Shown here: positions 48,201 to 57,839 of the stretch, piece by piece | How positions within the stretch are numbered: position 1 is the first letter of the stretch | Layout of the letters: each line of letters begins with the position of its first letter | The notes under the pieces: generated by a model | Told to the model about the DNA's origin: nothing | Seen by the model: the letters and a program-made list of their open reading frames with translations, nothing else | The model's database searches: none | NCBI GenBank assembly: GCA_008933995.1 | Contig: WARS01000011.1 | Coordinates: forward strand, 17,567,516-17,631,515 | Reading direction: 5' to 3' | Origin: Datnioides undecimradiatus | Lineage: Eukaryota > Chordata > Actinopteri > Lobotiformes > Datnioididae | Length of the DNA stretch: 64,000 nucleotides | Made by a program: the position numbers and the translations under genes

Positions 48201-50126
48201 CAAACTCTGTGTGGGAGTGTAGGGCTGATCTGAACACACTGGTGTAAACACAAAGGCAATATTAAACTGTTTATATTCAGATACAGATCGCATTTTAATA
48301 AAAATGCGCAAATGGGGTGAAACTACCTTAACTTGCATCACACTGAGTTTGATCTATTGTTTAATTTGTCTTAAAATAGATTAAAATTGAAAAAAGGCAC
48401 TCTCACATATAAACACATGAAAAAGCTAACGGTGGTATCTGTCTTGCATCTGCACCGTCTGTGTACACCAGATGAACACAACACATTGTTAAAGTGACAG
48501 TTAGCATTTGAGGGGCTGAAGGAAACATCCACTTCTTTGTGTACATTACAGGACCTGGTGTAGATGGAGAGGTCACCCACCCAGTGTGCTGTCACCTAAC
48601 AAACATAAACCCTATTTCTCTGAAAGATTGGACCTTGTGTTTGCACATGGGACCAGACTGGGATTATCCTGTTCTGAACAGATGCTCTGACAACACTACA
48701 CATCTGTTCCCAGGGTTAGAAAATAAATAAATAAATAAATAAAGTGGACTTTTTATTGTCCGGTTACCTTGGTTTTTTTCTGCCGGTTTTATTCATTTAA
48801 AGGTGTTTTTCTATACAGCGCCTTGTGCTCAGGAGACATTTCAGTCACCAGTTTCAATTAATTCATCCTGTAGTGGCTTTTATTTTGAAAAATGAATACA
48901 TGCATTGTGAGTGTGATTCAATAATGTATAGTTTCACATACAGTTTTCTATTTTCCTTCTCAATGTGCGCAGGTCGGACTTCAGACACAGTCACAACTTT
49001 CTATTTCAAAAGGTTATAGCTGGTGATATTGTATATTTTTGTAACTGTTGAATGATGAAGAATGAAGAATGAAGAGTCCACTCTGTATTATTTAAAGCCC
49101 AGATGAGATGGTTTTCTTTTAGACTTTTTGCTTTCTGTATTGTGACATATTCATGAGTGAGGTAGGAAGGTCAGACGGGACGTGATGTTTAAAAGTCAAC
49201 GCGTCTTAACAAACATGGAGAGTCACAGCGATTTAGATCTGGATGCGGTCACCTTGACAGAGTTTGAGATGGTGAAAATCCAAAAGTACATGAACGCATC
49301 ATGATGTTAGTTAGACAACGAATGAACTTTACCTCTGAGCGGCTAAAAGTTGAAGATTGATTGACGTAGCTCACGTAAACACAGCAAGACAAAGGTTTAG
49401 ATTTTAAATTAAAAACAATATATATATTATATTTCCCAAACACACCAATTATGCAGAGGTTTCTCATAAAACTCCACTTCCCTACTTGAAACTGGTCCCT
49501 CTTAAGTGCAGATGCATGAGCGTGAAGGACAAAGCTTGCAACCCTGGATATCTGTGTTAGTGTACCACAATCTTAAAGTGACCTTTGAATATGAACTTAA
49601 AAGACTGGACTATACAAATGAAACATCATCAGTTCTCAATAAAACCTACATGCTTACGTTTATCAATTCGCATTCACACAAACAGTAAAGACTGATGAAC
49701 ACAGTTTATTGTGGAGTTTAGAGTTTAGAGGTTACCTAATCTAAATCTAAGCATTCCCATTTCCATCCTTGGGGTTAAGAACCAATCAGTCTAATTGTCT
49801 AATGAGTCTAATGAAAGGACAACATCCCAAACCATGAACCCAAATTAACTTTCTTTGTAAAACAGTTTGACCACAGTCAATTAAGGCAACCAAGCTACCA
49901 AACAACCAATAAAGAGACAGAGTCAATAATATCATCACTGTTGAATCAAAGATTGAAGATCATAGAGGCACCGACATTCACTTGCCTTCATCTGAATGTC
50001 CTCTGCCTTCCAATGAGGTCGGACTCTGTTGAGGAGCTCCAGGATTCCTCTACGAGGCTCCAGCTCATCAATGTGGACGTTCACATGGAGAAGCTGATTT
50101 CCAGCACCAGAAGACTCACTGTCCAT
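24369..50126 (-). CDS. etnk: ethanolamine kinase (complete, eight exons)
   Basis: Cytosolic kinase of the choline/ethanolamine kinase family. It phosphorylates ethanolamine with ATP, the first step of the CDP-ethanolamine route to phosphatidylethanolamine. Coding exons in transcript order are 50126-49986, 44572-44310, 42756-42604, 36451-36303, 35732-35649, 34329-34169, 31030-30957 and 24438-24369. They total 1095 nt and give 364 residues with all phases agreeing, close to the length of vertebrate ETNK1/2. Visible motifs are RPHW (37-40), TFTEGLTNQLIGCYV (from 48), VLVRLYG, the catalytic CHNDLL (220-225, Asp223), FIDYEY (Asp242), FDIGNHFNEF (253-262) and FFWGLW. Start choice: an in-frame TAA lies 6 nt upstream of the ATG. 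Residues are a mosaic of ETNK1-like (NYSLYPSREL) and ETNK2-like (YNYQAFDIGNH), so it may be a third paralog. Confidence 0.93.
25183..25260 (+). repeat. direct repeat copy 1
   Basis: It shares AATCCTGC.TTAG, GGTT.GGTGAC, AAGGCGTTTTC and CTGGACAGACTT...TTTGAGGAA with the copy at 26900-26990, in the same order and orientation. A dispersed repeat of unknown class. Confidence 0.6.
26026..26619 (+). other. unexplained 594-bp open frame (antisense in etnk intron 7)
   Basis: One of the longest stop-free frames in the window (about 197 codons), starting at GTG. The translation has no motif I recognise, no signal peptide and no low-complexity explanation. It lies between the two direct repeats at 25183 and 26900. 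Codon composition does not look strongly coding. It may be chance, a transposon relic or conserved non-coding DNA. Confidence 0.3.
26900..26990 (+). repeat. direct repeat copy 2
   Basis: This is the partner of 25183-25260. It contains AATCCTGCATTAG, GGTTTGGTGACAG, AAGGCGTTTTCTC and TGGACAGACTTAATTTTGAG. It is slightly longer because of an insertion of about 12 bases after TTAG. Confidence 0.6.
28487..28528. repeat. (CA)n microsatellite
   Basis: CA units with GC interruptions, in etnk intron 7. Confidence 0.9.
29650..29693. repeat. (TA)n(TG)n microsatellite
   Basis: A short TA run, then about 17 TG units. Confidence 0.95.
30957..31030 (-). CDS. etnk: etnk exon 7
   Basis: This 74-nt exon is too short to stand out by frame length but is clear by content: ASNFFWGLWAILQSQY, then SSIDFDFQ. 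It corresponds to the ETNK segment ASHFFWGLWALIQ.QYSTIDFDF. The acceptor is tcaccag. The donor is G|GTTCGT, weak beyond the GT. Confidence 0.93.
31031..34168 (-). other. etnk: etnk intron 6
   Basis: A 3.1-kb intron with a poly(C) run at 31535-31549, a short (CTG)n at 31868-31886, and non-repetitive blocks at 32200-32620 and 33330-33960 that look like conserved non-coding DNA. No exon was found. Confidence 0.7.
31535..31549. repeat. poly(C) tract
   Basis: About 15 consecutive C, then ACCCCACCC, in etnk intron 6. Such tracts often vary in length between assemblies. Confidence 0.85.
34169..34329 (-). CDS. etnk: etnk exon 6
   Basis: This 161-nt exon encodes VNDVNYSLYPSRELQRDWLT, then AYLESYKRSSGREVTVTEAE and VTQLYVQVCKFSL. 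It matches the ETNK C-lobe (DYSLYP.RELQ...L..YL, LYVQVN.FAL). It ends exactly at a codon boundary before GTAAGC. Confidence 0.95.
34330..35648 (-). other. etnk: etnk intron 5
   Basis: A 1.3-kb intron of AT-rich sequence without a recognisable element. Confidence 0.75.
35649..35732 (-). CDS. etnk: etnk exon 5 (choline/ethanolamine kinase motif)
   Basis: This 84-nt exon encodes LVKFIDYEYADYNYQAFD, then IGNHFNEFA. Asp242 of FIDYEY is the metal-binding residue of the family, and the NHFNEF motif is characteristic. The donor is GTAGGT. The acceptor (ccaccag) is preceded by a (CCT)n pyrimidine tract that is a run of GGA on the + strand. Confidence 0.96.
35733..36302 (-). other. etnk: etnk intron 4
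   Basis: A 570-base intron. Next to the acceptor is a (GGA)n tract on the + strand (about 35736-35770), which is a long pyrimidine tract in the transcript. A short (ATT)n lies at 35940-35958. Confidence 0.8.
36303..36451 (-). CDS. etnk: etnk exon 4 (catalytic loop)
   Basis: This 149-nt exon encodes PVAPREVPSVETLSAEMESL, then SPTVLCHNDLLTKNIIYNRK. HND (residues 221-223) followed by KN is the phosphotransferase loop, with Asp223 as the likely catalytic base and Asn228 as a metal ligand. The usual ETNK text is CHNDLLCKNIIY; here a Thr replaces the second Cys. The donor is GTGAGG and the acceptor tttacag. Confidence 0.96.
39205..39236. repeat. (CT)n microsatellite
   Basis: About 16 CT units inside a longer C/T-rich region (38980-39340) in etnk intron 3. 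Confidence 0.95.
40228..40605 (-). other. unexplained 125-codon open frame in etnk intron 3
   Basis: It runs in the same direction as etnk. The translation has a mixed, protein-like composition (SFFSEFYHVVKAFG, then KEFKLPGFRCKRETV and a basic end KKTKHRQQ). No family was recognised. A relic exon or retropseudogene is possible, as is chance. Confidence 0.2.
42282..42530 (-). mobile_element. tRNA-derived SINE, Pol III boxes preserved
   Basis: Read on the minus strand it starts TGGCTCAGTGGTGGAGCGG and has an A box (TGGCTCAGTGG, 42520-42530) and a B box (GGTTCAACCCC, 42476-42486) about 34 bases apart, as in tRNA promoters. The body then ends in AAAGCGCTTTGAGTGGTC and a tail with AGCGCTATATAAG. 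This order is widespread in spiny-rayed fish. The copy is in the sense direction of etnk intron 3, about 73 bases past the exon 3 donor. Confidence 0.8.
42604..42756 (-). CDS. etnk: etnk exon 3
   Basis: This 153-nt exon encodes LIAAEMGRIHSIQPKCGLPV, then VLWTKMSHFLTLLQGSI and an Arg/Ala-rich end. It corresponds to the ETNK segment RLIA.EMA.IH followed by LW.KM. It starts with one base and ends with two bases of split codons, matching its neighbours. The acceptor is cgcag and the donor GTACAA. A SINE sits about 73 bases past the donor. Confidence 0.94.
42757..44309 (-). other. etnk: etnk intron 2
   Basis: A 1.55-kb intron with a poly(T) run (43177-43193) and short (CA)n runs (43224-43241 and 43979-43994). 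Nothing else is supported. Confidence 0.75.
44310..44572 (-). CDS. etnk: etnk exon 2 (N-lobe)
   Basis: This 263-nt exon starts in phase 0 after an AG acceptor (catcccag) and ends with two bases of an Arg codon before GTCTCT. It encodes TFTEGLTNQLIGCYVGSL, then VLVRLYGRMTELYVNR, FHAHGCGPQIYCSFQNGICY and EFVRGAVL. These are the N-lobe and linker of the kinase fold, matching ETNK wording (LIGCYV, VLVR.YG..TEL, AHGC.P..YC.F.NG.CYE). Confidence 0.96.
47011..47703. mobile_element. TIR-bearing dispersed repeat
   Basis: The left end CTTAAAGCGAACATATTATG pairs with the reverse complement of the right end, CTTTAAATGGGACATATTCTG. The 0.65-kb interior is GC-rich, unlike its AT-rich surroundings, and carries two CCAATCAG boxes (about 47558 and 47596). 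It resembles a non-autonomous DNA transposon. One frame contains DCSVVGCKHQHKC, which recalls the start of a THAP zinc finger, but the frame soon breaks, so this is at most a relic. Confidence 0.6.
48986..49048 (+). repeat. dispersed repeat segment A
   Basis: GTCACAACTTTCTATTTCAA, then GGTTATAGCTGGTGATATTG and a T-rich end. It aligns by eye with 52151-52208. Confidence 0.45.
49980..49985 (-). other. GC 5' splice site of etnk intron 1
   Basis: The exon-intron boundary reads AAG|GCAAGT on the minus strand. GC donors are a minor class (about 1% of introns) and nearly always have this strong consensus around the C. The frame at QMK/TFTEG demands this position, because no GT in the neighbourhood keeps the frame. 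Confidence 0.8.
49986..50126 (-). CDS. etnk: etnk exon 1 (start codon, N-terminus)
   Basis: This 141-nt coding part encodes 47 residues starting MDSESSGAGNQLLHVNVHID and ending NRVRPHWKAEDIQMK. This parallels the ETNK N-terminus (LRPxW followed by the kinase core). The ATG at 50124-50126 is preceded in frame by TAA at 50130-50132. The 3' boundary is AAG|GCAAGT, a GC donor. Splicing there gives the expected QMK-TFTEGLTN junction in frame. Using the nearby GT (GTGAAT, four bases later) would break the frame. Confidence 0.88.
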
Positions 50127-52150
50127 TTTTTAAACAGGGCTGGTCGCAAGTCTCGGAGATTTTGCCCCTAGAAATTCAAGATCCAGAACGTGTTCACTTG
50201 ACACCTTCGGACCAAAGTGCAGCTGGTTAATGTCCAGATCCACGAGTTCACCAAAACCTCATCCAAACGCGAGCCACCTGAATAACCTCTAAGATCCACA
50301 ACAGAGCTCTGAAATCTGCTTTGTCAGAACAACTGAAGGGCCATCGTTGGTATTCGCGAATCACTGAAACTGCCCATTCGTGTGCCCAGTGACTGAGCAG
50401 ACCAGCCTTCTTATCAGGGGGCCAATGTTCCTGTGGGCATCTTCATGACCACTGCTGCAGCGTTTACATATTAACCACTGGTGGCTGAAGCTCTGCTGCA
50501 GGCACGTGGAGTGTTAAACAGGACTCACTGACAAAAGTCACAAAAGTATATCTTGAAGCTTTTTAATGAAGCACGAAGTTTCGCTCCAGTAAACAAGACT
50601 TTAACTTACTAATTGAACCACGTATTATGTCAAATGCATTGAAATTACAATATATATATATTTTTTTTTTTACTGCTCTAGCTTTTAATATTACTTAAAT
50701 ATAAAAAAAGACCTGCATTTAATTAACTTTTCATCAATGGATGAAACCCATTCAAACAGATGCCAGTCTGCGCTTTCAGCCACAAAGACATGACACTTGA
50801 GCTCAAATTGAGCTCTGCATATTTTCTCTCCTAAAAACAGAGCCCTCTTTGCAGTCAGCGTCAGCACAGCTCTCTGATACGCGATGCCCTACCACGCTGC
50901 TCTAACATTAAAACCGAGCAGACATCGCAAACATCCCTGCAGCCGGTCCCTCGGGGCCGGGTGCAAGAATTAGGGATACAGTTTACTTTGTTGAAGTTCA
51001 TTCAAGCTAAAAAGTGGGCGTGCGACGAGGATCAGCCCAATAAGACGAGTCTCTGCTCTCCAAATAATTTTCAGATGCATTGCATTTGGCTCGTGTGCCC
51101 CGGCGAAAACTTGAAACGGGTGGAGTCTATTGTCTGACAAGTCAATCCTCTAATCTAGGGGACCCATTTTAAATATCATACAATTAGTTCAGTCAAACAT
51201 GACCTTTCATGCTCGCCCAATGCCATGGAACATTTCAACATGATCACTCTGTAAACACAAAACGAACTTCATAAACATTGGAGCAGCATGTTTTCAGTCT
51301 GTTAAATTATTTAGATGTTGGGCCAATGTTTACCATTTTGCATCATTACAGTAATTGCCTAGAAGTCACGAATGTGGTGATCATCTTGAACCGAATACTT
51401 TTGCGAGCTTTTAGACGCAAATGAAATTCACTTGCCATCAAAGAGCGTCTCATCATCAAAGATGTTGTGTATTGAAAGAGAGATGAGTGTCTCGATTAAA
51501 AATGTAAGGGTCAGGCTGCAGAATAGAGTAGCGGAGTCAGTGTTTGTGTTACTGCATGTACCTCTCAAATGCAGCCGAACAAGAGGGTCTGGTTGAAAAA
51601 GAGATGACACACACAATAACCCAAGCATGCATAAATATACTGTTATGACACTTTTCAGACAGATTCACTTACTGTCTGTCTGGCTTCTCGTTTTCTTGTT
51701 CCTGGTGATTGTCGACGTGGAGACATGCAGGCATTAACATTTGGGCCTTTGAGCCTTGAAAATTAATCATTTATGAAAGGATCAACAAAGTAGGCCTACC
51801 AGTTGTGCTGCAGACGGCATGAAAGAGTAACAATACTGAGTTAATGTTGCTGGATTTTCTCTTGACTTCTTGACTTTATCTCAACTGCGGGTCTTTTTCA
51901 CCGAAGCCATTGAAGCACCGCGACCAGCTACGTCTTTTGAGCAGAGTGTGGAAATAAAATGAGCGGAGGTAGAAAAGTAGGAGAGGAACGGAAGATTTCA
52001 TTATCTGCAGATTGCATTTGGCTGCTGATAAATGATTATATAGAACCTCACTTTTCCTCCTTCTCCACTAAACACTTTCCACGATTTCCGGATAATGGAT
52101 CGATTGGCACGAATTTGGGGCAATTCAGATATCAGCAGGTTGCACTTTAT

Positions 52151-52208
52151 GGTCACAAGTTTCCATTTTAAAGGGATAAGGCTGGCGATATTCTGGATCT
52201 TTGTTATC
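52151..52208 (+). repeat. dispersed repeat segment B
   Basis: GGTCACAAGTTTCCATTTTA, then GGATAAGGCTGGCGATATTC. Same orientation as 48986-49048. The next 130 bases (TCTGACTTCCCTGTCCTGTC) may belong to the same element. Confidence 0.45.
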
Positions 52209-52959
52209 CTTGACAAATCCCATCGCAAGACACAAAAAGCTGAAATGTGTTAGTGATTCTCTCGATTCTTTCTGACTTCCCTGTCCTGTCTGTGGCCGCC
52301 AGCCTCGACTCCATTCATTCCTGCTGAAGACTATTTCAGAAACCGAACACGAAGGCGTCATTTCAAATTTCCAGCGCTTGATAATTCACAGATCTTCACC
52401 AAAACACTTTGACTACACGGTAAACACTTTCAAGCAAACGAATGTCTAACGCACTTCTGACACTCGCGTTCACACATAAAAGCCTGACACGACCACATAA
52501 ATCTCTGGGTTTCAGGGTTTTTACATTTGGTGTGACATTCGTTTCACATCAAATGATTGATGATGATTGGTTGGTCTCCAGAGCTGAGCAACCATGGCAA
52601 CAGACCAGGCTAGAGGATTCACACAAGCGTCAACGGCGTTTGTGCAGTCACGCTCATCACCAACAGGGGGAGACAAACGCTCCCCGCAGGAACGAGTTTA
52701 CGAGTTCAAGCAGCATTTCCTGATGTAGCCGGCTCAGCTGGGGTTGTAGCTAATTAACTTACATGCTTGACGGTTTGCAAGGCTGTTAGACCTTTTTATG
52801 TGAATTGTGCACTGATTTTACACCTGGATGACTCTGTAATGGTAACGCAGAAGGCCGCTGTCTTCTGTGATTGTTGAATGTTTGCACGCAGTACGGTTAA
52901 ATCCAGAGGTTTGTGTTGAACAAAGGTCCACTTACAAAGAACTACAACTAAATAAAAAC

Positions 52960-53110
52960 ATCTACAGTACAGCTATGCACAATGCTAACATCGTCATGCT
53001 AACACACTCACAATGATAACGCTATATTGCTAAGATGCTAAGAGGGTGTCATAATTCAGTTTGCTAGCACACAAAGTACAAATGTCATTAATGTCATTAG
53101 CCTAAGTGAA
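52960..53110 (-). mobile_element. dispersed teleost repeat, partial copy
   Basis: AATGCTAACATCGTCATGCTAA, CTCACAATGATAACGCTA, TGCTAAGATGCTAAG and TTTGCTAGCACACAAAGTAC match the reverse of the TTAGCATG-rich end of the element at 11075-11440. It directly abuts the SINE copy at 53133. Confidence 0.55.
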
Positions 53111-53132
53111 AGTTTCACTGCATCATCGTTTA

Positions 53133-53350
53133 GGTGGCTGTGGCTCAGACGCAGAGTGGGTCGTCCACCGATCAGAAGATTGTCGATGGCTGCACACCAA
53201 AGTGTCCTTGGGCAAGACGCTGAACCCCCAACTGCTCCCGATGCTGCGACATCGATGTGTGAATGCGTTAGAGCTCCTTAGTTTCGTTTCAAGCGCTTCG
53301 AGTGGTCGGACGACTAGAAAAGCCCTTTCCCATAAGCCAGTCCATTCATA
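53133..53350 (+). mobile_element. second SINE copy, diverged
   Basis: It starts GGTGGCTGTGGCTCAG, then GGTCGTCCACCGATC, AAGTGTCCTTGGGCAAGACG, CTGAACCCC, TCGAGTGGTCGGACGACTAG and AAAAGCCCTTTCC. This is the same family as 42282-42530, in the opposite orientation. The B box has decayed, and bases are inserted after the A box. Confidence 0.75.
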
Positions 53351-54439
53351 TAAATGGAGTCTCGGTGGCGCTAGAGGAAAAGCTAAAGTCACTCCAGGCA
53401 CAATGCACGTCCGATCACCCTGCAGTCTAAACCAACTGACCGACAGACCCACCACTACCAACCCTAACCACCATGCTGCCAGAGTGGTGTGGCTACATCT
53501 TTGTTAGAGGCAATTGCAGAGCAGTTTGCAGAATAAGAAAAATGCAATAAGTTGGTTTTTTTAATAACCTCCCTCCCCCAAAAAAAGCAACGAGCATTCC
53601 CCTGATGTTACAAACTGTGACAGCTCAGGAATGACATAAAACAAAGCTATCTGAGCTGTGAAACAGAGAAGGAAAACATCGTATGAAAGTAACGTAAGTG
53701 TAAAATCTACTGTACTCCTCTTCAGCTGCGTGCTCAAAGGGTCAGATACAGGATGAGCTGTCCTGTGGCGTCCAGTATGGAACCATTATGGGACGAGTTG
53801 AAGTGTATGGAGGGTGGCCTTGATCTCTCAATAGGACGCTCTCAAACTTTAAGCCTGCTATTTGTCAAACCGCGAGCGAGGCTGAATGAGATCAGGTTTA
53901 AAATGCTGTGAATGTGAATTGTTGCGATGCATTCAGTGAAATCTTTTTCTCGAGAAGTTCTCAAGAACGCTCGAGTCCCGTTCAAGGAAAGACGTCATTC
54001 ATTTACGTCGACAAAGGCGCTTTCCGGTGGAATAATGGTTATTAAAATACAGACTGAGTGTGAATGTGCAGAGTGGGCTGTTTGTTGAAGTGTACGAGCC
54101 CGTCTATGCATCTTTTTGTTTGCAGCGCCGCGTTGTGTTTGAATGTAAACTTCTACGGTGATTCAGCCGCCCGTGCACACGCGTGCATAGGTCTTTGAGT
54201 TCTTCCCAAGATCGAGACCGTTTATTGAGTTTTGCACTGTTTTTCTTTACTTGTTGTTCAGTTCAAGCTTTTAAATCATTTTGCAACATGAAGCTCCACA
54301 CGGAAATGCATTTTCTCCACTCTGCATGCGCAATGTCAAAAATCATTCCTTTTTAATGTAATATAATATTAATCCCATGTTGGTGATGTTTTAAAAATAC
54401 GAAGTGCAAGAAGGATAATTACCTTTTAATAATTATCGT

Positions 54440-55290
54440 CATTGTTTCCACGTCTTTCCAAAAAAAGATTTCATCCTCGGCTAAGAGAAGATTTTGCTAA
54501 ACGTATACATCAAACCACTTCATCGACCGCCTTAACAATTTCAAATGAATTTGTCCTTCGCAGCGCAACACTTTATGCAACACAAAATACCTGGCGCCTT
54601 TCTTCCCCGGGCTTCCTGCTGTCTTTCAGAAGTTTTTTTTTGAAAAGAGAAAATTCCCTTTTATTACAAGGCAAACAGTTGTTGGTGTCCTTTATCAAAC
54701 CGCTCTTTGAAGAGAAAAAGAGAGAGAGAGCTATGCAGACATTTAACCTTTTTATATAGTCTTACAATTGGGGCTGTCAAGGCCTTTCATTTGTGAAGTT
54801 CCTGTGGAAAAATCAGGGAGCTTGGACTCATTACATCTACCGGTACAGTATATTTATATTTCAGCTCCAATCAAAGCTAGCCAATATGCCATCCCTATGT
54901 ATTTTCTCCTCTGAGCCCTGCCTCCCCACTATAATTTCCACCGACATTTTGTGTGCAAATGCAGTAATAGACACATTTATCACATCAAAAGGGATTCAAT
55001 TTTCTTTTCAATCATCCACCGGTATGAATAGCGCCACATCCTCTGTGGCCAACAATGAGGGGCCATTACCGTGAGCCAAAGGATGGCTTCGCCTTCTCTA
55101 TGCATTCAAGGGGAAAGTGTGTCAAACTGTTTGCCAACGTTTGTTCTAGGCAAATGGAGACTGCTTTCAGACAGGTTAGCATCCAATTTTATTGTCAGAC
55201 AAATGTCATTTTTGTTTGGGGCCGCGGTAATCATTGGGCTCAGACACCGGTGTTCCTCGACGGTAAAGCCGGCAGTTAGTCCATTTAATA
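54440..55290. promoter_or_regulatory. candidate conserved non-coding block
   Basis: About 850 bases free of simple repeats, with stop-poor frames in succession and words such as CAATTTTATTGTCAGACAAA and GGGGCCATTACCG, typical in texture of long vertebrate enhancers. No alignment was available. Confidence 0.3.
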
Positions 55291-57600
55291 CTCTAACTCT
55301 CATGTCAGTAGCAGATTGCCAAGTCCAGACATGACACCCGCTGTCTCTTCATTATGTGAAGAGGGTGACATGCAGGATTCAGGCCTCAGCCCTCGGGGAG
55401 AGGGTGGGAGGCTAATTGCCAAAGACATTGTTGATCTACACGGGGAAAGAAAATACTTTGCAACTGCAATTAATTGTTCCCCTGCGCTGACAGATCGGAG
55501 ACGCGGACGGGATATTTTCTGTCAGCGCATCTGCGCCGTGGTGTGCGTCACGTCTCGGAGCAGCTGCAGGAGCGCCTGTGCCTGAAGTTGCTGTACGTCA
55601 TTTAAGTGTTTGCTGCTGGGCCTCAGCCCTGCCGCGGGTTTCGGTCACTGTTGCTTGATTAATACCAAAATTAATCATCGTCTTTGGTCTGCGCACAACA
55701 CGCTGGATTTGTTGCCCTCCTCGTCCCTGTTTATGCAACCTCAGGAGGATGATTATTCAATGTTTGGTGGATAAGAAACATCAGAAATCAGGAGCTTAAG
55801 AGACCAGCCAGAGGAAAACTCACTGATTTATAAAATCTATGGACTTTAAAACAGGATCTGGTGTTTTTCCATCAGCAAACTGTTGAGATTTCAAATATTT
55901 TAATCACTTCTTTTTGCCTCTACTTGAATTCTGTGTTTTTAATTTGTTTTTGAAAAGTTTGCTTAAGTGTCACTGAGACGAATAAAGACTAAACTACCTT
56001 TCGAAAGAGACAGGCTGAGATGGCCGGAGTTGTCCGGTTCATGATTTGGTGCGAGTATTTCGCTCAGTTCTGATCATCTTTTGTTTGCATTTCACTGATT
56101 GAGGTTTGTTGGAGGCTTACTCCGTGCCTCATTTCAGCCCCTCCGCTACATAAGTAGAGATGATGATATTTATGTTATTAATATCACCATACATTGGATT
56201 ATTTCAGCCGGACTGAACAAAAAAGTGTAGGTTGAATATCTTTTTCCCAAACCAAAGCTTTCACATATTTTAGTAAACAAGTGAATAACCAGTCCGTGAC
56301 TTTGTCGAAGGATTAAGACCCCCCCCCAAACGTCTTCCAAGGCATTACTCTTGTTGACTTAATTCTATCAAATAAAGCATTTGAGGATCAAACCGTTGCC
56401 AGTGTCGGCACCAACACGCTCTTTCTGCAGAGAACGTCCCCGCTGTGTTTTCTGTCATCTCCTGCCACAGCTTATACGCGCTCCCCCGCTGCCAAAACCA
56501 CCCGAGCCGCAGCTGATGAGGTCATCCGCGTAGCCAGCACCGGACGGGCCCTGAAAGCCCCCGCTTAATCTGATATCATTGGCAGCGAGACGCTTAACCA
56601 GCTCCGTCTCTCACCGCACCATTTCGGGGTGTTCCTCCGTCCAACAATGCTGTCTTGTCTCAGCCCTGCGCAGATTCCCGTGGGGAGGGGGCGCTCGTAA
56701 AGCTTAATCGTACTCACTTCATACGTTTGCAGCCCACGGAGAGCTTGTGCCTGCGATGCACTTTATGGAGCATGGCGACACGGCGGTAACGCTGAAGCCA
56801 TCTAGAAATGAAGAACGGGCCGCGAAACCACGTCAGCACACGAGGCAGAGGTAGCACATTTCCTTTTATGTTGAGCAGAGTGTGTTCTCGTTGCGGTCTG
56901 GCTCCCGGGTTTACGTTGGAAGTCGGGGGGAATGAACAACCGCTCCCCGGACTGTGACGCCGCAAACATTTCTTATTAACGACACGTTGAAAATAATAAA
57001 TAATGCGGCGCAAACGATGCTACGCGGCGATTTATCTGGCTGCCGCGCGTACTTCACAGGCCAAAATGAGCAACGGCAGCTGCGGATGGTATTCAGCATA
57101 CAGTACGGCTCGAGTATCCAGTCACACATGTTCCCGGTCTGTCTTCCTCCATTAAATATGTATTGCATAGGCTCGGGCCTCTGACCTTGGCTCGGGAGTG
57201 AGCTAGCATCATTTCATCTTGAAATAAAAAGGGCGACTGCCAGCAATTATAGCACGTTAATTACATATTCACTTTCATCTGCGCGAGAAATCACACAGAT
57301 CTGCCCTCAATGCTGCTGTTGGGTCTCCTTTGATGGCGTTGGTGGGGGAGAAAGCGCCGCACTGTATTTGAAAAACATCTGTCAAGTGCCCGGTCTATTT
57401 AATATCTACTAGCCCTTACCTGTTTTGCGTACAAGTGCTGCTCTTGTTTAATCTTTAGCGAACGAGCGGGTAAGAGAAAAGGAGGAAAGCGCGACGTCGG
57501 CGCCACACACCTGAAGAAAGCGAAAGGAACTGAGGCGAGAAGATGGAGGACGACCCGTCGTCGCAGCAACATCTGCGAGGAAACACTGGCCACTTGGAAA

Positions 57601-57608
<8 letters not shown>

Positions 57609-57638
<30 letters not shown>
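57609..57638. repeat. (CA)n microsatellite
   Basis: About 15 CA units. Confidence 0.95.
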
Positions 57639-57641
<3 letters not shown>

Positions 57642-57839
57642 TCCTCTCTTAATGAAAGACTCTTTATTCCGTCTACAAGTGTCTCTAATGGAGAAGGCCG
57701 GGCCAGCGCTCAGTTCAGCGGCTGTTGTAATTTCCCCTGTCAGGCTGTGCGAGGAGGAGGTGGAGGGCTTTGACAAACACTCGTCCCCCCCTCCGTCTCC
57801 CCCTCTTCACCCCTTGTCTGCGTGTCAGCGAGCGATTTA

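Larger units (their letters stand above)
44573..49985 (-). other. etnk: etnk intron 1 (GC-AG)
   Basis: A 5.4-kb intron with a GC donor and AG acceptor. It contains a TIR-bearing repeat at 47011-47703, a (TTTA)n-type run at 48719-48742, a dispersed repeat segment at 48986-49048, and AT-rich sequence elsewhere. Confidence 0.75.

Noticed and set aside
49980..49985. A GT donor (GTGAAT) four bases inside etnk intron 1 as the real splice site
   Set aside because: It would add four bases and shift the frame at the start of exon 2, destroying the TFTEGLTN sequence.
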